A stretch of DNA of 64,000 bases from Candidatus Kirkpatrickella diaphorinae (lineage in GTDB: Bacteria; Pseudomonadota; Alphaproteobacteria; Acetobacterales; Acetobacteraceae), in the NCBI RefSeq assembly GCF_025736875.1, contig NZ_CP107052.1:1538001-1602000 (forward strand). The letters run 5' to 3'. The first letter of the stretch is position 1. Each line of letters starts with the position of its first letter. Shown piece after piece: positions 47,533-56,868 of this stretch. The notes under the pieces were generated by a model. The model searched no databases, was not told the origin of the DNA, and saw only the letters and a program-made list of their open reading frames with translations. Made by a program: the position numbers and the translations under genes.

Positions 47533-47546
47533 TCACCCTGATGAAG

Positions 47547-48830
47547 CTAATGCGCTGCGGGCACAGCCGGGTGTCGGGTGATAATCTCCCATAATTGCGC
47601 GAGATTCTCGGCCGTCGCCTCACCCGAAACAGCGTCGAACGCCTTGATGGCGGCCTGCGTCCGCCCCGCGTCACGCAACGCCATCGCATAATGGAGCTGC
47701 GCGATGGCTTTATCAGAACCGGCGCTCTTTGATGCGCCCTCCTGCATTAGACGGGCGCCGTCATCAATCTTACCGGCCAGGATCAGATTGTAACCCGACT
47801 TGATGGCCGCCTGACCCGTGCCATCCTTGGCAGCCTCTTGCTGCGCCTCCGTGAGATGGGCCGTCGAGTCCTTGACGCGGGACACCATCAGGACGCGGAG
47901 CCTCTGCATTCGCGCGGCATCCGCACCGTTGCCGATCAGGCGGGCTTTGAGGCCCTGATCGAGCAATGTCAGGCCGAGCTGCGGCAACCCCAGCTGAACG
48001 GCGCGCTCCGACATATCGACCCACTCACCCGGCGTACGAAGCGTGCCGGTCACCGCACGCAGGCGCATGAGGTTGAAGCGCAGGCTCGGCGCCATTTTTG
48101 GTTGCACCGCGAGGTCATGAATCAGGCGTTCCCAATATCCCGGCTTCGGGTAATATTTCGCCAGCAGCACATAAGCGTGCGTTTCCTGATCCGGCTGGTG
48201 GGTTTGATTGTAACATGTGGCGAGGAACTGCAATGCGTTCTCGCTCGGCTTATGACCCGCATGAATCTCTGCATCAACCATGGCACGCTGGGTCTTTGCT
48301 GCGTTGGCGTAATCACCCTGAAGGTAATAAGCCTGCACAAGCAGGTTCCGCATCTGCGCATTCGGCCCAGCGGATTTGACATATTGCTGGATGTAAGTGA
48401 CAGCGTGACCATAATCTTTGGCCGTATAGGCATTCGTCGCAAGCGCCATCATCATCTGATGCTTTTCACCCGCGGAACTGCGTGGGGACGCGATCAGCGC
48501 CTGATAAGCGCGGGACGCCGCCGCGTGGTCGCCGCTCGCTGAGGCGATCGCGGCGCGCATCTGGTTGATTGTGTAGGTCTCGTAATCGGTCTTGCCTTTG
48601 ACGGCATCGGCTTTCGCAACGGCTTCCATCGCCTTGGCATAGGATTTCCGACTCAGTGCCGTTGACGCCGCCTGAAGCGGCTTCCCCACCGCATTGGACA
48701 GAACATCCGCAGACGGAGAAGCGGCTTCCGCCGTCTGCACAATCCCACCCGGGGCGGCGGAAAATGCAACGAGGCTGAAAGCAGCCGCACTGCCGAGGAT
48801 GAAGTGACGAAAAGCGAAAACACGCGCCAT
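47547..48830 (-). CDS. Periplasmic TPR protein of the TonB cluster (427 aa)
   Basis: Signal peptide HFILGSAAAFSLVAFSAAPG and mature helical repeats (RAYQALIASPRSSAGEKHQM, VTYIQQYVKSAGPNAQMRNL, KTQRAMVDAEIHAGHKPSEN and more) in about eight TPR-like units. It lies directly after two exbD genes, a known arrangement in which a TPR protein assists TonB-ExbB-ExbD. ATG at 48830 immediately follows the exbD stop. The exact role is not established. Confidence 0.82.
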   Translation of the reverse strand: MARVFAFRHFILGSAAAFSLVAFSAAPGGIVQTAEAASPSADVLSNAVGKPLQAASTALSRKSYAKAMEAVAKADAVKGKTDYETYTINQMRAAIASASGDHAAASRAYQALIASPRSSAGEKHQMMMALATNAYTAKDYGHAVTYIQQYVKSAGPNAQMRNLLVQAYYLQGDYANAAKTQRAMVDAEIHAGHKPSENALQFLATCYNQTHQPDQETHAYVLLAKYYPKPGYWERLIHDLAVQPKMAPSLRFNLMRLRAVTGTLRTPGEWVDMSERAVQLGLPQLGLTLLDQGLKARLIGNGADAARMQRLRVLMVSRVKDSTAHLTEAQQEAAKDGTGQAAIKSGYNLILAGKIDDGARLMQEGASKSAGSDKAIAQLHYAMALRDAGRTQAAIKAFDAVSGEATAENLAQLWEIITRHPAVPAAH

Positions 48831-49268
48831 TTACTGGCCCTCATCCATAAACTGGTCCGATCCGACGATGCCCAGTTTCTCGACGCCAAGACGTTGGGCG
48901 TCAGCGAGGACATGCGCGACAGCATTGTAACTTGCGAGGCGATCCGGGTGAATATGCATTTCCGGCTGATCGGGCATGGCGGCTGCCGCCTGAAAATGCG
49001 CCTGGAGATCTTCCTCACTGGTGATGGGCTCACCATTCCAGCTCAGTTGATTGTCAAAATCAATCCCGACTGTCACCACATGGGGTGGCGCGTTGGAGGG
49101 TGGCGGGTTGCCCTGCGGCAATTGCAACGCAACGGAATGCGTTTGTAATGGAATGGTGATGATCAGCATGATCAGCAAAACCAGCATGACGTCGATGAGC
49201 GGCGTCGTGTTGATATCGACGATGCCCTCATCTTCATGCGTGCTTTCGGTTCCGACACTCATGGACAT
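48831..49268 (-). CDS. exbD: ExbD family biopolymer transport protein, second copy (145 aa)
   Basis: One N-terminal membrane helix (PLIDVMLVLLIMLIITIPLQ) after the motif DINTTPLID with the proton-translocating Asp, and a periplasmic domain. GGGAGGG lies eight bases before the ATG at 49268. It is 45% or so different from its sister gene, so the pair is not a recent copy. The two together may form a heteromeric ExbB-ExbD channel. Confidence 0.93.
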   Translation of the reverse strand: MSMSVGTESTHEDEGIVDINTTPLIDVMLVLLIMLIITIPLQTHSVALQLPQGNPPPSNAPPHVVTVGIDFDNQLSWNGEPITSEEDLQAHFQAAAAMPDQPEMHIHPDRLASYNAVAHVLADAQRLGVEKLGIVGSDQFMDEGQ

Positions 49269-49362
49269 GAGCGACGCCCTCCCCTTCGAAAATCCAACCT
49301 GCTTAGGTAAAAGCAAGGTTTTAAAGTCTGATCAGCCCTGACATAGGATGCATCCGACATGC

Positions 49363-49788
49363 CTAACTGTGTGGTTGCTCCGTTATGAAATCAACGCGGG
49401 AGATCCCGGCTTCCTGACAGGTTGCCACGATCCGCCCGACTGACTCATAGCGCGCTTTCTCATCACCGCGAATCTGCACCTGCGGTTGCGGCTGCATGAC
49501 AGCCACTTTCTCCAATCGGGAAAGCAGGTCCTGCCGACTGGTGATCTGACGTTCATTCCAGAACATCCGCCCGTCTGACGTGACGGCCAGTACGACATTG
49601 CCCGGTCGCGTGTGCGTTGGCTGGTTCTTCGCCTTAGGTAGCGCGACCTTGACTGTGTGCGTGGCGACCGGAATGGTGATAAGGAAAATGATCAGCAGAA
49701 CAAGCATGACGTCGACAAGCGGCGTCGTGTTGATCGCCGAAACGACTTCACCCTCGTCTTCACCGCCTGAACCGACATTCATACCCAT
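49363..49788 (-). CDS. exbD: ExbD family biopolymer transport protein, first copy (141 aa)
   Basis: INTTPLVDVMLVLLIIFLIT contains the conserved Asp in the membrane. The C-terminal periplasmic domain has VAVMQPQPQVQIRGDEKARY. It is two bases downstream of the exbB stop, so coupled. Energises TonB with ExbB. Confidence 0.94.
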   Translation of the reverse strand: MGMNVGSGGEDEGEVVSAINTTPLVDVMLVLLIIFLITIPVATHTVKVALPKAKNQPTHTRPGNVVLAVTSDGRMFWNERQITSRQDLLSRLEKVAVMQPQPQVQIRGDEKARYESVGRIVATCQEAGISRVDFITEQPHS

Positions 49789-49790
49789 AT

Positions 49791-50831
49791 TCAGTCCACC
49801 CGGCTGGAAGATGTGATTGTGGTCGGGGAAGCTGACTCACCCTGCTCAGCCACGCCGTGGCGGTAACCGCCCAGCAGCACCGCCTGCACATCGGCAGCGA
49901 AATTCCGGACGCGATCCATCGCGCCCTTATTGCGGCGCACCAGCAGGTTGTAGCCCAGCACAGCCGGGACCGCCGTCGCCAGACCGATCGCGGTCATGAT
50001 CAGCGCTTCACCAACAGGGCCAGCGACCTTGTCAATGGAAGCCTGACCGGCAATGCCGATCGCCGTCAGAGCGTGATAAATGCCCCAGACTGTGCCGAAC
50101 AGACCGACAAAGGGTGATGTCGAGCCCACCGTGCCAAGGAAGGCAAGCCCACCCTGAAGGCGCGAATTGATCATATCAACAGAACGCTGAATGGAAGTCG
50201 CAACCCAGCTATTGAGGTCAACAGCATCCCGCATCGAATTTTCATGGTGACGGGCTGCGGAAACCCCGGTCTCCGCAACATAGCGGAAGGGTGAATCTTC
50301 ACTCAGCGCAGCCGCACCTTTTTCAAGGGAGGACTGATTCCAGAAATCGGTTGCAGCCGCCTTGGAGGAGGAGAAAATCTTGGCCTGCTCGATAAATTTC
50401 AGCACCATGATAATCCATGTGCCAACCGACATGACAACCAGGATCAAAAGGACTGAACGCGCCACCGCGTCGCCACCCGCCCAAAGTGCCTTCAGGCCAT
50501 AAGGATTGTCCTGCACCGTCGCTTGCGGCACCTGAATTTCAGGAGAAGCTGGTGCGGCGGCATCACTCGGGTTGGCGGGCGCTGCTGCAGCCGCGTCTGC
50601 GGGGGCCGAAGCGTCGGCCGCACCACCTTCCGCTTCCGGCGCGGCATTGGCCGGGGCCGCTGATGTCGCCGCAGGACTGTCATCAGGCTGTGAAGCGGGC
50701 TGGGACGGCGCCGCATCCCCGGTCGCCTGAGCGAAAGAAATCTGGGGCAGCAACGCCGCAGCTGGCGCCACCGCAAGGGTCAGAGCCAGGGCGGGAGCGG
50801 CGAGCGCGGAAACGCGGAACAATCTCGTCAT
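49791..50831 (-). CDS. exbB: ExbB/TolQ-type proton channel protein (346 aa)
   Basis: A signal-like segment and an Ala/Pro-rich stretch (residues 35-110) precede the MotA/TolQ/ExbB domain. Three membrane helices: VLLILVVMSVGTWIIMVLKF, TSPFVGLFGTVWGIYHALTA and ALIMTAIGLATAVPAVLGYN. The long Ala-rich N-terminus is a feature of alphaproteobacterial ExbB. It gives the scaffold around which ExbD sits. It follows tonB by about 200 bases. Confidence 0.94.
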   Translation of the reverse strand: MTRLFRVSALAAPALALTLAVAPAAALLPQISFAQATGDAAPSQPASQPDDSPAATSAAPANAAPEAEGGAADASAPADAAAAAPANPSDAAAPASPEIQVPQATVQDNPYGLKALWAGGDAVARSVLLILVVMSVGTWIIMVLKFIEQAKIFSSSKAAATDFWNQSSLEKGAAALSEDSPFRYVAETGVSAARHHENSMRDAVDLNSWVATSIQRSVDMINSRLQGGLAFLGTVGSTSPFVGLFGTVWGIYHALTAIGIAGQASIDKVAGPVGEALIMTAIGLATAVPAVLGYNLLVRRNKGAMDRVRNFAADVQAVLLGGYRHGVAEQGESASPTTITSSSRVD

Positions 50832-51036
50832 GATCTCCATATCCTATGTAAAAAGCCGGTTGAAACGTGTCTTAGCCAAGCGGACACCGGCGGCAACCCC
50901 GACCGGGCCCGGCGACGCCGGCCAGACATGGAGACCGGCGCTGCCGCGTCCCCGTAAACCCATCATGAGCCCAAACGCCCCACATCCGGGAAAGTCATAT
51001 CTCTGCGCGCGTGATCCGGACGCCGACATATCGCGC

Positions 51037-51681
51037 CTACTCATCCAGCGCGAAGTCAATATTGATGACGTGGTGATGCTCAATCACCGCCACGCCATTG
51101 ACGACAGCCGGTGCGTATTTCACGCGATGGAGGAAGTCTTCGGCTGCTTCGACAAAGGCAGGGCCGCCGGAACTATGAGATATGTGGCAATTGGCCGGAC
51201 GCCCATCCGGGTTGATGTCACAGGTCGCCACGACACGCCCTTCCCGCCCTTCCTCACGCATTTCATCCGGATATTCCGGCCGCGCACCATTAATCGGGCT
51301 TGCACCGGCGGAATGGTCACCCGCGGCACGCGCGTTCCGGTCGATCTGCGCCGCAGGTGGCTGGGGCGTTGGCGGCTTGACGTGCGTGACTTCCTTGATG
51401 GCCTGCTTCTGCGGCGGCGGCTGAATTTGGATCCGCGGCGGCGGCACGTAAGGCGGCGGGGGCGGCGTCAATTTCGGCGGCGGGGGCGGTGGGGGTGGGG
51501 GTGGCGGGGGCGGCGTCTCCCGGATGATCTTGGTTTTAATCGGGGGATTAAAGTGCTGGACGAGCTTCGACCCCAAGCCGTTCATCAATGCCCAGATCGC
51601 AACGACATGGATCAGCACCGCCACGATGACGCCGACGATGATATACTTCGTACGATTGCCTTGCTGCTCGACGTAGTTCAT
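51037..51681 (-). CDS. tonB: TonB, energy transducer with proline-rich linker (214 aa)
   Basis: One N-terminal membrane helix (YIIVGVIVAVLIHVVAIWAL), a linker with a run of 13 prolines from about residue 57 and further PPPPP blocks, and a C-terminal domain with GARPEYPDEMREEGREGRVV and VKYAPAVVNGVAV, which contacts TonB boxes of outer-membrane receptors. ATG at 51681 follows GGGGTGG by eight bases. First gene of the tonB-exbB-exbD-exbD-TPR group. The CCC/CCG repeat in the linker could be mutable. Confidence 0.94.
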   Translation of the reverse strand: MNYVEQQGNRTKYIIVGVIVAVLIHVVAIWALMNGLGSKLVQHFNPPIKTKIIRETPPPPPPPPPPPPPKLTPPPPPYVPPPRIQIQPPPQKQAIKEVTHVKPPTPQPPAAQIDRNARAAGDHSAGASPINGARPEYPDEMREEGREGRVVATCDINPDGRPANCHISHSSGGPAFVEAAEDFLHRVKYAPAVVNGVAVIEHHHVINIDFALDE

Positions 51682-52230
51682 CGATAACGCCACCCCATGG
51701 ATCAACAGAGTTAAATCAGGCCACCGCCAAAATCATGGCCAACCCGAAACGATGAGAAACAACCTAACAATTTTAGTCGCTTACACCGAATCCTATATCT
51801 TAAAAAGTGCTTATCACATGACGATCCGACAATGCGAGTCTCAACCGCCATTGAACAACACCAGCGCGTAAGGAGGTCAACCCGGCCCCGGAAGAGACGG
51901 CTATGGGCAGACAAGGTGATTTTGCCTTCGAAATGGTGCGCATGGCAAGACGCGAATTTAAGAGATTCTCATTTTCAATCAATAATCGCGTTAAGGTGCC
52001 GTCATTTCCGCTCCCTTGCGCGCATAAGGGCTCACGGGCTTCAGGCGCGGAAAACGTATAAAAAGGGGCGCGCCTGAAGTCTTTAAAAATTCACACTGTT
52101 TAACGGGAAACAGTCAATAAGGGCCCGCTCAAAGCGGCGTTCGACGCCTGCGCCCTACCCCGTCACGCCCCGATTCGTTATGTGAAGCTGGGCGGGACGT
52201 TCGGCAATTTTATGTCACATGGACCGGTTT
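51682..52230. other. Intergenic stretch with an 11-bp inverted repeat
   Basis: It holds the tonB promoter region and a hairpin CTTCAGGCGCG (52039-52049) / CGCGCCTGAAG (52069-52079), perfect, with a 19-base AT-rich loop, followed by TCTTTAAAAA on the plus strand. It could end transcription from the cupin side or be a binding site. A plus-strand frame at 51832-52077 is not supported by any homologous-looking sequence. Confidence 0.5.
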
Positions 52231-52671
52231 CTAGGGTCTCGAAAGCGGCACACCTTTTTTACCGGCATAAAACACAATCAACGTTGCCCCTTGCGGGCCT
52301 GCAATCCCGCGATGCAAGGATTTGACCATTTCAGGCAGAACCTCTCCGGCCTTGAGGGATCTATGCAGCCCATCCCGGTGCCGTTCAACCGTCAGTGCGC
52401 CCGCCGCCACATAGGCCGCATTCGGGACGTCGTGCAAATGCCACTTCAAGGCTTCACCCGGCGGAATCACGATCTTCAACACCGATAATTGCGGCGTGCC
52501 TGCGGGATAGGCCTTATATGGCGTGCCATCCCAGGAGGATTGCGTTTCCAGAAGCGTTTCTGTCTGGAATGGCGCCGCGGCCTGACTGACCGACATTTGC
52601 GCGCGCGCCACCACGGCAACGCAGAGAGCCGCGCATGACATTGTCACGGCGCGTTTGAACCTATTTTTCAC
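52231..52671 (-). CDS. Secreted cupin-domain protein (146 aa)
   Basis: Signal peptide ending in VAVVARAQ at about residue 25, followed by a single cupin barrel: PPGEALKWHLHDVPNAAYVA, with the metal-binding His pair HLH, and GALTVERHRDGLHR. The role of such periplasmic cupins is unknown; a metal-dependent activity is possible. No operon partner. Confidence 0.82.
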   Translation of the reverse strand: MKNRFKRAVTMSCAALCVAVVARAQMSVSQAAAPFQTETLLETQSSWDGTPYKAYPAGTPQLSVLKIVIPPGEALKWHLHDVPNAAYVAAGALTVERHRDGLHRSLKAGEVLPEMVKSLHRGIAGPQGATLIVFYAGKKGVPLSRP

Positions 52672-52836
52672 AGTGTTTTTCCAATATTATTATTGTCGAT
52701 AAGTCGCAATTTTACGCTGTCCCCGCGCCGCCTTCAATGCTGGTGAAGAAACGTCACGCGTTTGACATGATGATTTGTAGTCATCGTCATCCGGGATGGG
52801 TGAAGCCATGTCCAGCACAGCTTCACCCCCTCACCT

Positions 52837-53968
52837 TTACTGCGCGGCCGCACTCGCGGCAGAGCGCGTGGCCCCCGCACGTTGTGCCAGGGAAGCGGAC
52901 ATGAAGTCATCCAAAGCCCCGTCAAGGATGGCATCCGGGTTGCCTTTCTCGACACCTGTCCGCAGATCCTTGACAAGCTGATAGGGCGCCAGAACATAGG
53001 AGCGGATCTGATGACCCCATCCGATATCCGTCTTGGCGGCTTCCGTCGCGGCGGCGGCGGCCTCCCGCTTTTGCAGTTCCACCTCATACAGACGGGCTTT
53101 CAGCATTTCCATCGCCGTGGCGCGGTTGCGATGCTGGGAGCGATCCGTCTGGCAGGCAACAACAATGCCGGTCGGGATGTGGGTGATACGTATCGCGGAG
53201 TCCGTCTTGTTAACGTGCTGCCCCCCCGCACCCGAGGCGCGGAACGTATCAACTTTGAGATCCCCATCATTGACCGCGATCTCGATCGTGTCATCGACGA
53301 CGGGATAGACCCAGACGGAAGCAAATGAAGTATGACGTCGCGCCGCAGAGTCGAACGGTGAAATACGCACCAGACGATGCACGCCTGCCTCTGTCTTCAA
53401 CCATCCATAAGCGTTGGGGCCCGAGACGAGGATGGTGGCGGATTTAATTCCGGCCTGTTCCCCCTCGCTGCTTTCCATCAGCGTCACTTTATAGCCATGC
53501 GCTTCGGCCCATCGCATATACATGCGCAGCATCATCTCTGACCAGTCCTGGGCCTCTGTGCCACCGGCCCCGGCATTGACTTCGAGGTAACAGTCATTAC
53601 TGTCCGCCTCGCCCGATAGGAGGCTCTCAATCTGACGCATATGCGCCTGTTCCGCGAGGTTCTTCAGGGTCGCGAGGGCTTCAGCGACCGTGTCCGCGTC
53701 GCCTTCCTCCTCCGCCATGCTGGTGAGTTCGACCATGTCAGCCGCCTCACGCTCAATCTGAAGGACATTTTCAATCTGATTGGAAAGAAGCGTGCGCTCC
53801 CGCATCAGCTTCTGCGCGGCCTCCGCATTATTCCATAAATCCGGGTCTTCCGACCTGTGATTCAGTTCTGCGAGGCGGGTTTGGGCAGCATCCCAGTCAA
53901 AGATGCCTCCTCAGCAGTGCCACTGACTGCTTGATCTGCTCATGAAGCGCGTCGCTTTCCGCGGACAT
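52837..53968 (-). CDS. prfB: Peptide chain release factor 2, expressed by +1 frameshifting (376 aa)
   Basis: Recognises UGA and UAA. The first 23 codons start at ATG 53968 (MSAESDALHEQIKQSVALLR) and end at TGA (53897-53899). Translation then continues in the +1 frame as DWDAAQTRLAELNHRSED and so on to 52837. The domain with GGQ is seen as RASGAGGQHVNKTDSAIRI, and the discriminator region is upstream. An open frame beginning at 53805 covers only the main part and would miss the N-terminus. This is a conserved autoregulatory recoding mechanism. Confidence 0.96.
53896..53911 (-). promoter_or_regulatory. prfB programmed +1 frameshift site
   Basis: Minus strand reads AGGAGG-CAT-CTT-TGA-C: Shine-Dalgarno-like AGGAGG (53906-53911) three bases from the CTT slippery codon and the in-frame TGA stop. 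This is the same design as the E. coli element (AGGGGG-TAT-CTT-TGA-C). Confidence 0.95.
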
Positions 53969-54055
53969 AAAATTTCTCCATCAATCGCCCGTCAGGCGGT
54001 GTCAGCATGGTTCGGCACGGATATCGCGCAAGGCCTGACCGGTCCACGCGCCGTG

Positions 54056-56713
54056 TTAATAAAGCCCCCCGAGGCCGATGTCACTCTGAGATTGCGTCGT
54101 CGGCGCCGTTTCAACGCCGGATGGCGATGAAGGCGGCGGCAGGGCCTCTGCCGGGGGCGCGGTTGCCTCAGTCTCACCGGAAGGCATCATGTCATCTTCA
54201 GATGTGGCGACGTCTGCACCCGTATCAGATGCATTGAGGGGCTCCGTGCCCGCGCCATAACCATGCAGCGCAATCGATGCGCCCGGCGCTTCATCAGCTT
54301 TGAAACCGTCAACGGCTATCAACCGCCCCGTATCATAGCGCGCAAGGGTGATGCCGTCCGGCACGCGGAATTGCAGTTTCGGCCGCCCTTCCAGCGCAAA
54401 TTTCATGAAGCGGTTCCAGATCGGCCCGGCCACGCGCCCCCCTGTCTCATTCCGCCCCAGGGAACGCGGCGTGTCATACCCCACCCACACGACCGTCACG
54501 ATATCCGGCGCAAAACCGGCAAACCAGGCATCGCGGAAATCCTGTGATGTACCGGTCTTGCCCGCGATTTCACGGTCAATATCCGCAGCGGCGCGTCGTC
54601 CCGTCCCGCGCCGGATGGCATCCTGAAGCATGGACGTCACCTGGTAAGCGCTTTCCGGGCTCGCGATCTGTGGCTGCGTGCTGACAATATGCGGCACGGA
54701 CACATTCTGCGCGTCCGCATCAGAAGTTTCATCTTGATGCCCGGTTTGATCCGATTTGCCAGAAGGGGTTTTCTGTGGGTCGGCGGCCTGCTGGGCGGTT
54801 TCAAGCGTGGCATCCGCCGCGCGGTAGAGCACACTGCCATCACGATCCAGCACTGTATCGATCAGATGCGGGGTGACGCGCTTACCGCCCGCAGCGAGTG
54901 ACGCATAAGCCCCGGCTTCCTTCAATACGGTCGTTTCAACCGCGCCCAATGCGGCGGGCAGGACATGCGGCATTTTATCCACAAGTCCGACATCCTGCGC
55001 CATCTTCGCGACGGAATTCATCCCCAGATAGGCGGCGAGGCGGATGGTGACGAGGTTGCGGCTTTCACGCAGGGCATCATGCAATGTTGTCGGGCCCCAA
55101 TTATCCTTCTCGTAATTCATAGGGTGCCATGTCCCGAAGGAAATCGGCGCATCATCGAATTTCTCAGAGGGCGGGACGCCATTTTCCATCGCGTCAAGAT
55201 AGACGAACGGCTTGAAGGAGGAGCCAGGCTGACGCAATGCCTGCGTGACGCGGTTGAATTGCGACTGTTTGAAGGACCACCCCCCCACCATCGCCAGGAC
55301 GCGCCCTGTATGCGCATCGAGACTGATCAGCGCGCCCTGTACTTCCGGGATCTGCCGGATCGCGACGAACGAACTGTTTCTGATCGGCTCGATCATGACG
55401 AGGTCACCCTCACCCAGCCTCGGGTCTCCGGATTTCATCCACGCGAAATCCTTGGGCAGAATCTGCGCAATTGTCGCTTTTTTTGACGCGTCAGGACGAT
55501 ATTGATCGCGCCATGCCACCACACCCCGCCGGGCATCTGTCATCACAGCCAGGCGCCATTGCGGCAATATGCCTGCGGGGGGTGTTAATTTCTGGATCAG
55601 CTCAGGGTCATTCTGCCGAAAGGCGGTCAGATTGACGTGCCCCACCGGGCCACGCCACCGGGATCGACGACGGTCATATTCCATCAGCCCTTCATGCAGA
55701 ATATGCGTTGCTGCGTCCTGCAGGCGGGGGTCGAGGCTGGTATGCACTTCAAGCCCCCCTTCCAGAGCACGGGTTTCCCCGTAATCATCAATGAGCTGAC
55801 GCCGCACCTCACTGGCGAACCACTCCCCGTTCGGCATGGGGCCGAAGCGCTTTGTGTCTTTGGCAATGAGGGGAGAACTCTGCGCTGCCGCCGCATCTTC
55901 AGCGCTGAGGGCGCCGGTCTCAACCATCCGGGTCAGCACCCAGTTACGGCGGGAAACCGCTCGATCCGCATGTTTATAGGGGTCATAATTTGACGGCGAT
56001 TTGGGCAGAGATGCGAGATAAGCCGCCTCCGCATCCGTCAACTCGTCCAACGGTTTATTGAAATAAGTCTGCGCCGCCGCCGCCACGCCGTAAGCACCCT
56101 GACCGAGATAAATCCCATTAAGGTAGATTTCGAGGATTTTTTGCTTTGACAGAACGCGCTCGATCCGCATCGCCAGAAGCGCTTCGCGCTCCTTCCGCTC
56201 CAGGGTCGGGGCGCGGCTGTTCAGGATCATATTCCGCGCAACCTGCTGTGTGATGGTCGAAGCGCCGACAGGTCGCCGGCCTTTCGGGCGCGTGATGTTG
56301 CCAAACTCCGCCCGCAGGATCGCTTTGAGGTCAACGCCGTGATGGGCGTAGAAATTCTTATCCTCAGCCGCGATAAAGGCTTTTTTGACGCGGTCCGGAA
56401 TTGCATTGAAAGGCGTGTAGAGACGCCTTTCCGCCGCCAGCTCCGCCAGGATGCGGTCATCCGACGCGTAAATACGGCTGACAGTCGGTGGAAGATAGGA
56501 TTCAAGACTGGCGACACTGGGCAGGCCCGTCGTCATGCGGGAGATCTTGCCGATGACAAAAACGGCACTGCCTATAACCACAGCCAGGATGAGCGCGCCT
56601 GACCCGGCGACAAATCGCCGCCATGTGCGCTGACGCGGCCCGAGACGATGCGGATCAAAGGCGTCTCGACGCGGATTGCGGTTCGGCGTAAGGCGATCGG
56701 GGTCCGACGGCAT
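54056..56713 (-). CDS. mrcA: Penicillin-binding protein 1A, bifunctional transglycosylase/transpeptidase (885 aa)
   Basis: Class A PBP with an N-terminal membrane anchor (ALILAVVIGSAVFVIGKI), glycosyltransferase domain with AAEDKNFYAHHGVD and ERKEREALLAMRIERVLSK, and transpeptidase domain with SxxK in PGSSFKPFVYLDA, SxN in ESRNLVTIR and KTG in AGKTGTSQDFRDAWFAGF. The C-terminal tail of about 90 residues is Pro/Ala/Glu-rich and ends in GLGGLY, probably disordered. Start ATG at 56713 after GGATAAG. Builds peptidoglycan. Confidence 0.95.
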   Translation of the reverse strand: MPSDPDRLTPNRNPRRDAFDPHRLGPRQRTWRRFVAGSGALILAVVIGSAVFVIGKISRMTTGLPSVASLESYLPPTVSRIYASDDRILAELAAERRLYTPFNAIPDRVKKAFIAAEDKNFYAHHGVDLKAILRAEFGNITRPKGRRPVGASTITQQVARNMILNSRAPTLERKEREALLAMRIERVLSKQKILEIYLNGIYLGQGAYGVAAAAQTYFNKPLDELTDAEAAYLASLPKSPSNYDPYKHADRAVSRRNWVLTRMVETGALSAEDAAAAQSSPLIAKDTKRFGPMPNGEWFASEVRRQLIDDYGETRALEGGLEVHTSLDPRLQDAATHILHEGLMEYDRRRSRWRGPVGHVNLTAFRQNDPELIQKLTPPAGILPQWRLAVMTDARRGVVAWRDQYRPDASKKATIAQILPKDFAWMKSGDPRLGEGDLVMIEPIRNSSFVAIRQIPEVQGALISLDAHTGRVLAMVGGWSFKQSQFNRVTQALRQPGSSFKPFVYLDAMENGVPPSEKFDDAPISFGTWHPMNYEKDNWGPTTLHDALRESRNLVTIRLAAYLGMNSVAKMAQDVGLVDKMPHVLPAALGAVETTVLKEAGAYASLAAGGKRVTPHLIDTVLDRDGSVLYRAADATLETAQQAADPQKTPSGKSDQTGHQDETSDADAQNVSVPHIVSTQPQIASPESAYQVTSMLQDAIRRGTGRRAAADIDREIAGKTGTSQDFRDAWFAGFAPDIVTVVWVGYDTPRSLGRNETGGRVAGPIWNRFMKFALEGRPKLQFRVPDGITLARYDTGRLIAVDGFKADEAPGASIALHGYGAGTEPLNASDTGADVATSEDDMMPSGETEATAPPAEALPPPSSPSGVETAPTTQSQSDIGLGGLY

Positions 56714-56868
56714 GGGTGTCTTATCCAAAAAAAACGGCTGGGTTGAGCGCGCCGCGCAGGGCCGATCTCACTAGCAAAATCAGGCGGGTGGGGCAAATTT
56801 CCGTATGTTGCGCGTCGCCATGCTACGCCTGTTTACAGTAAGGCAGCGGCGCGGATCGGGAAGCACCA

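Larger units (their letters stand above)
46832..47546. other. Intergenic stretch with AT-rich leader and a palindrome
   Basis: Positions 46,900-47,095 are strongly AT-rich and would hold the response-regulator promoter. TCGGACCGAT-G-ATCGGTCCGA at 47101-47121 is a perfect 10-bp inverted repeat with a one-base centre. A tail of coding-like sequence at about 47,414-47,520 on the minus strand ends in GLRRVLLTTKF and stop. That recalls the C-terminus of outer-membrane barrels, but no upstream part is recognised. A C13 tract separates it from the TPR gene. Confidence 0.5.

Noticed and set aside
51832-52077. Plus-strand frame upstream of the cupin gene
   Set aside because: Composition is Arg/His/Trp-rich, no ribosome binding site, and an inverted repeat lies inside it.
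52837-53805. RF2 as a 322-residue protein starting at 53805
   Set aside because: A proper start, Shine-Dalgarno-like sequence and CTT-TGA-C frameshift site are found upstream, giving the usual full-length protein.
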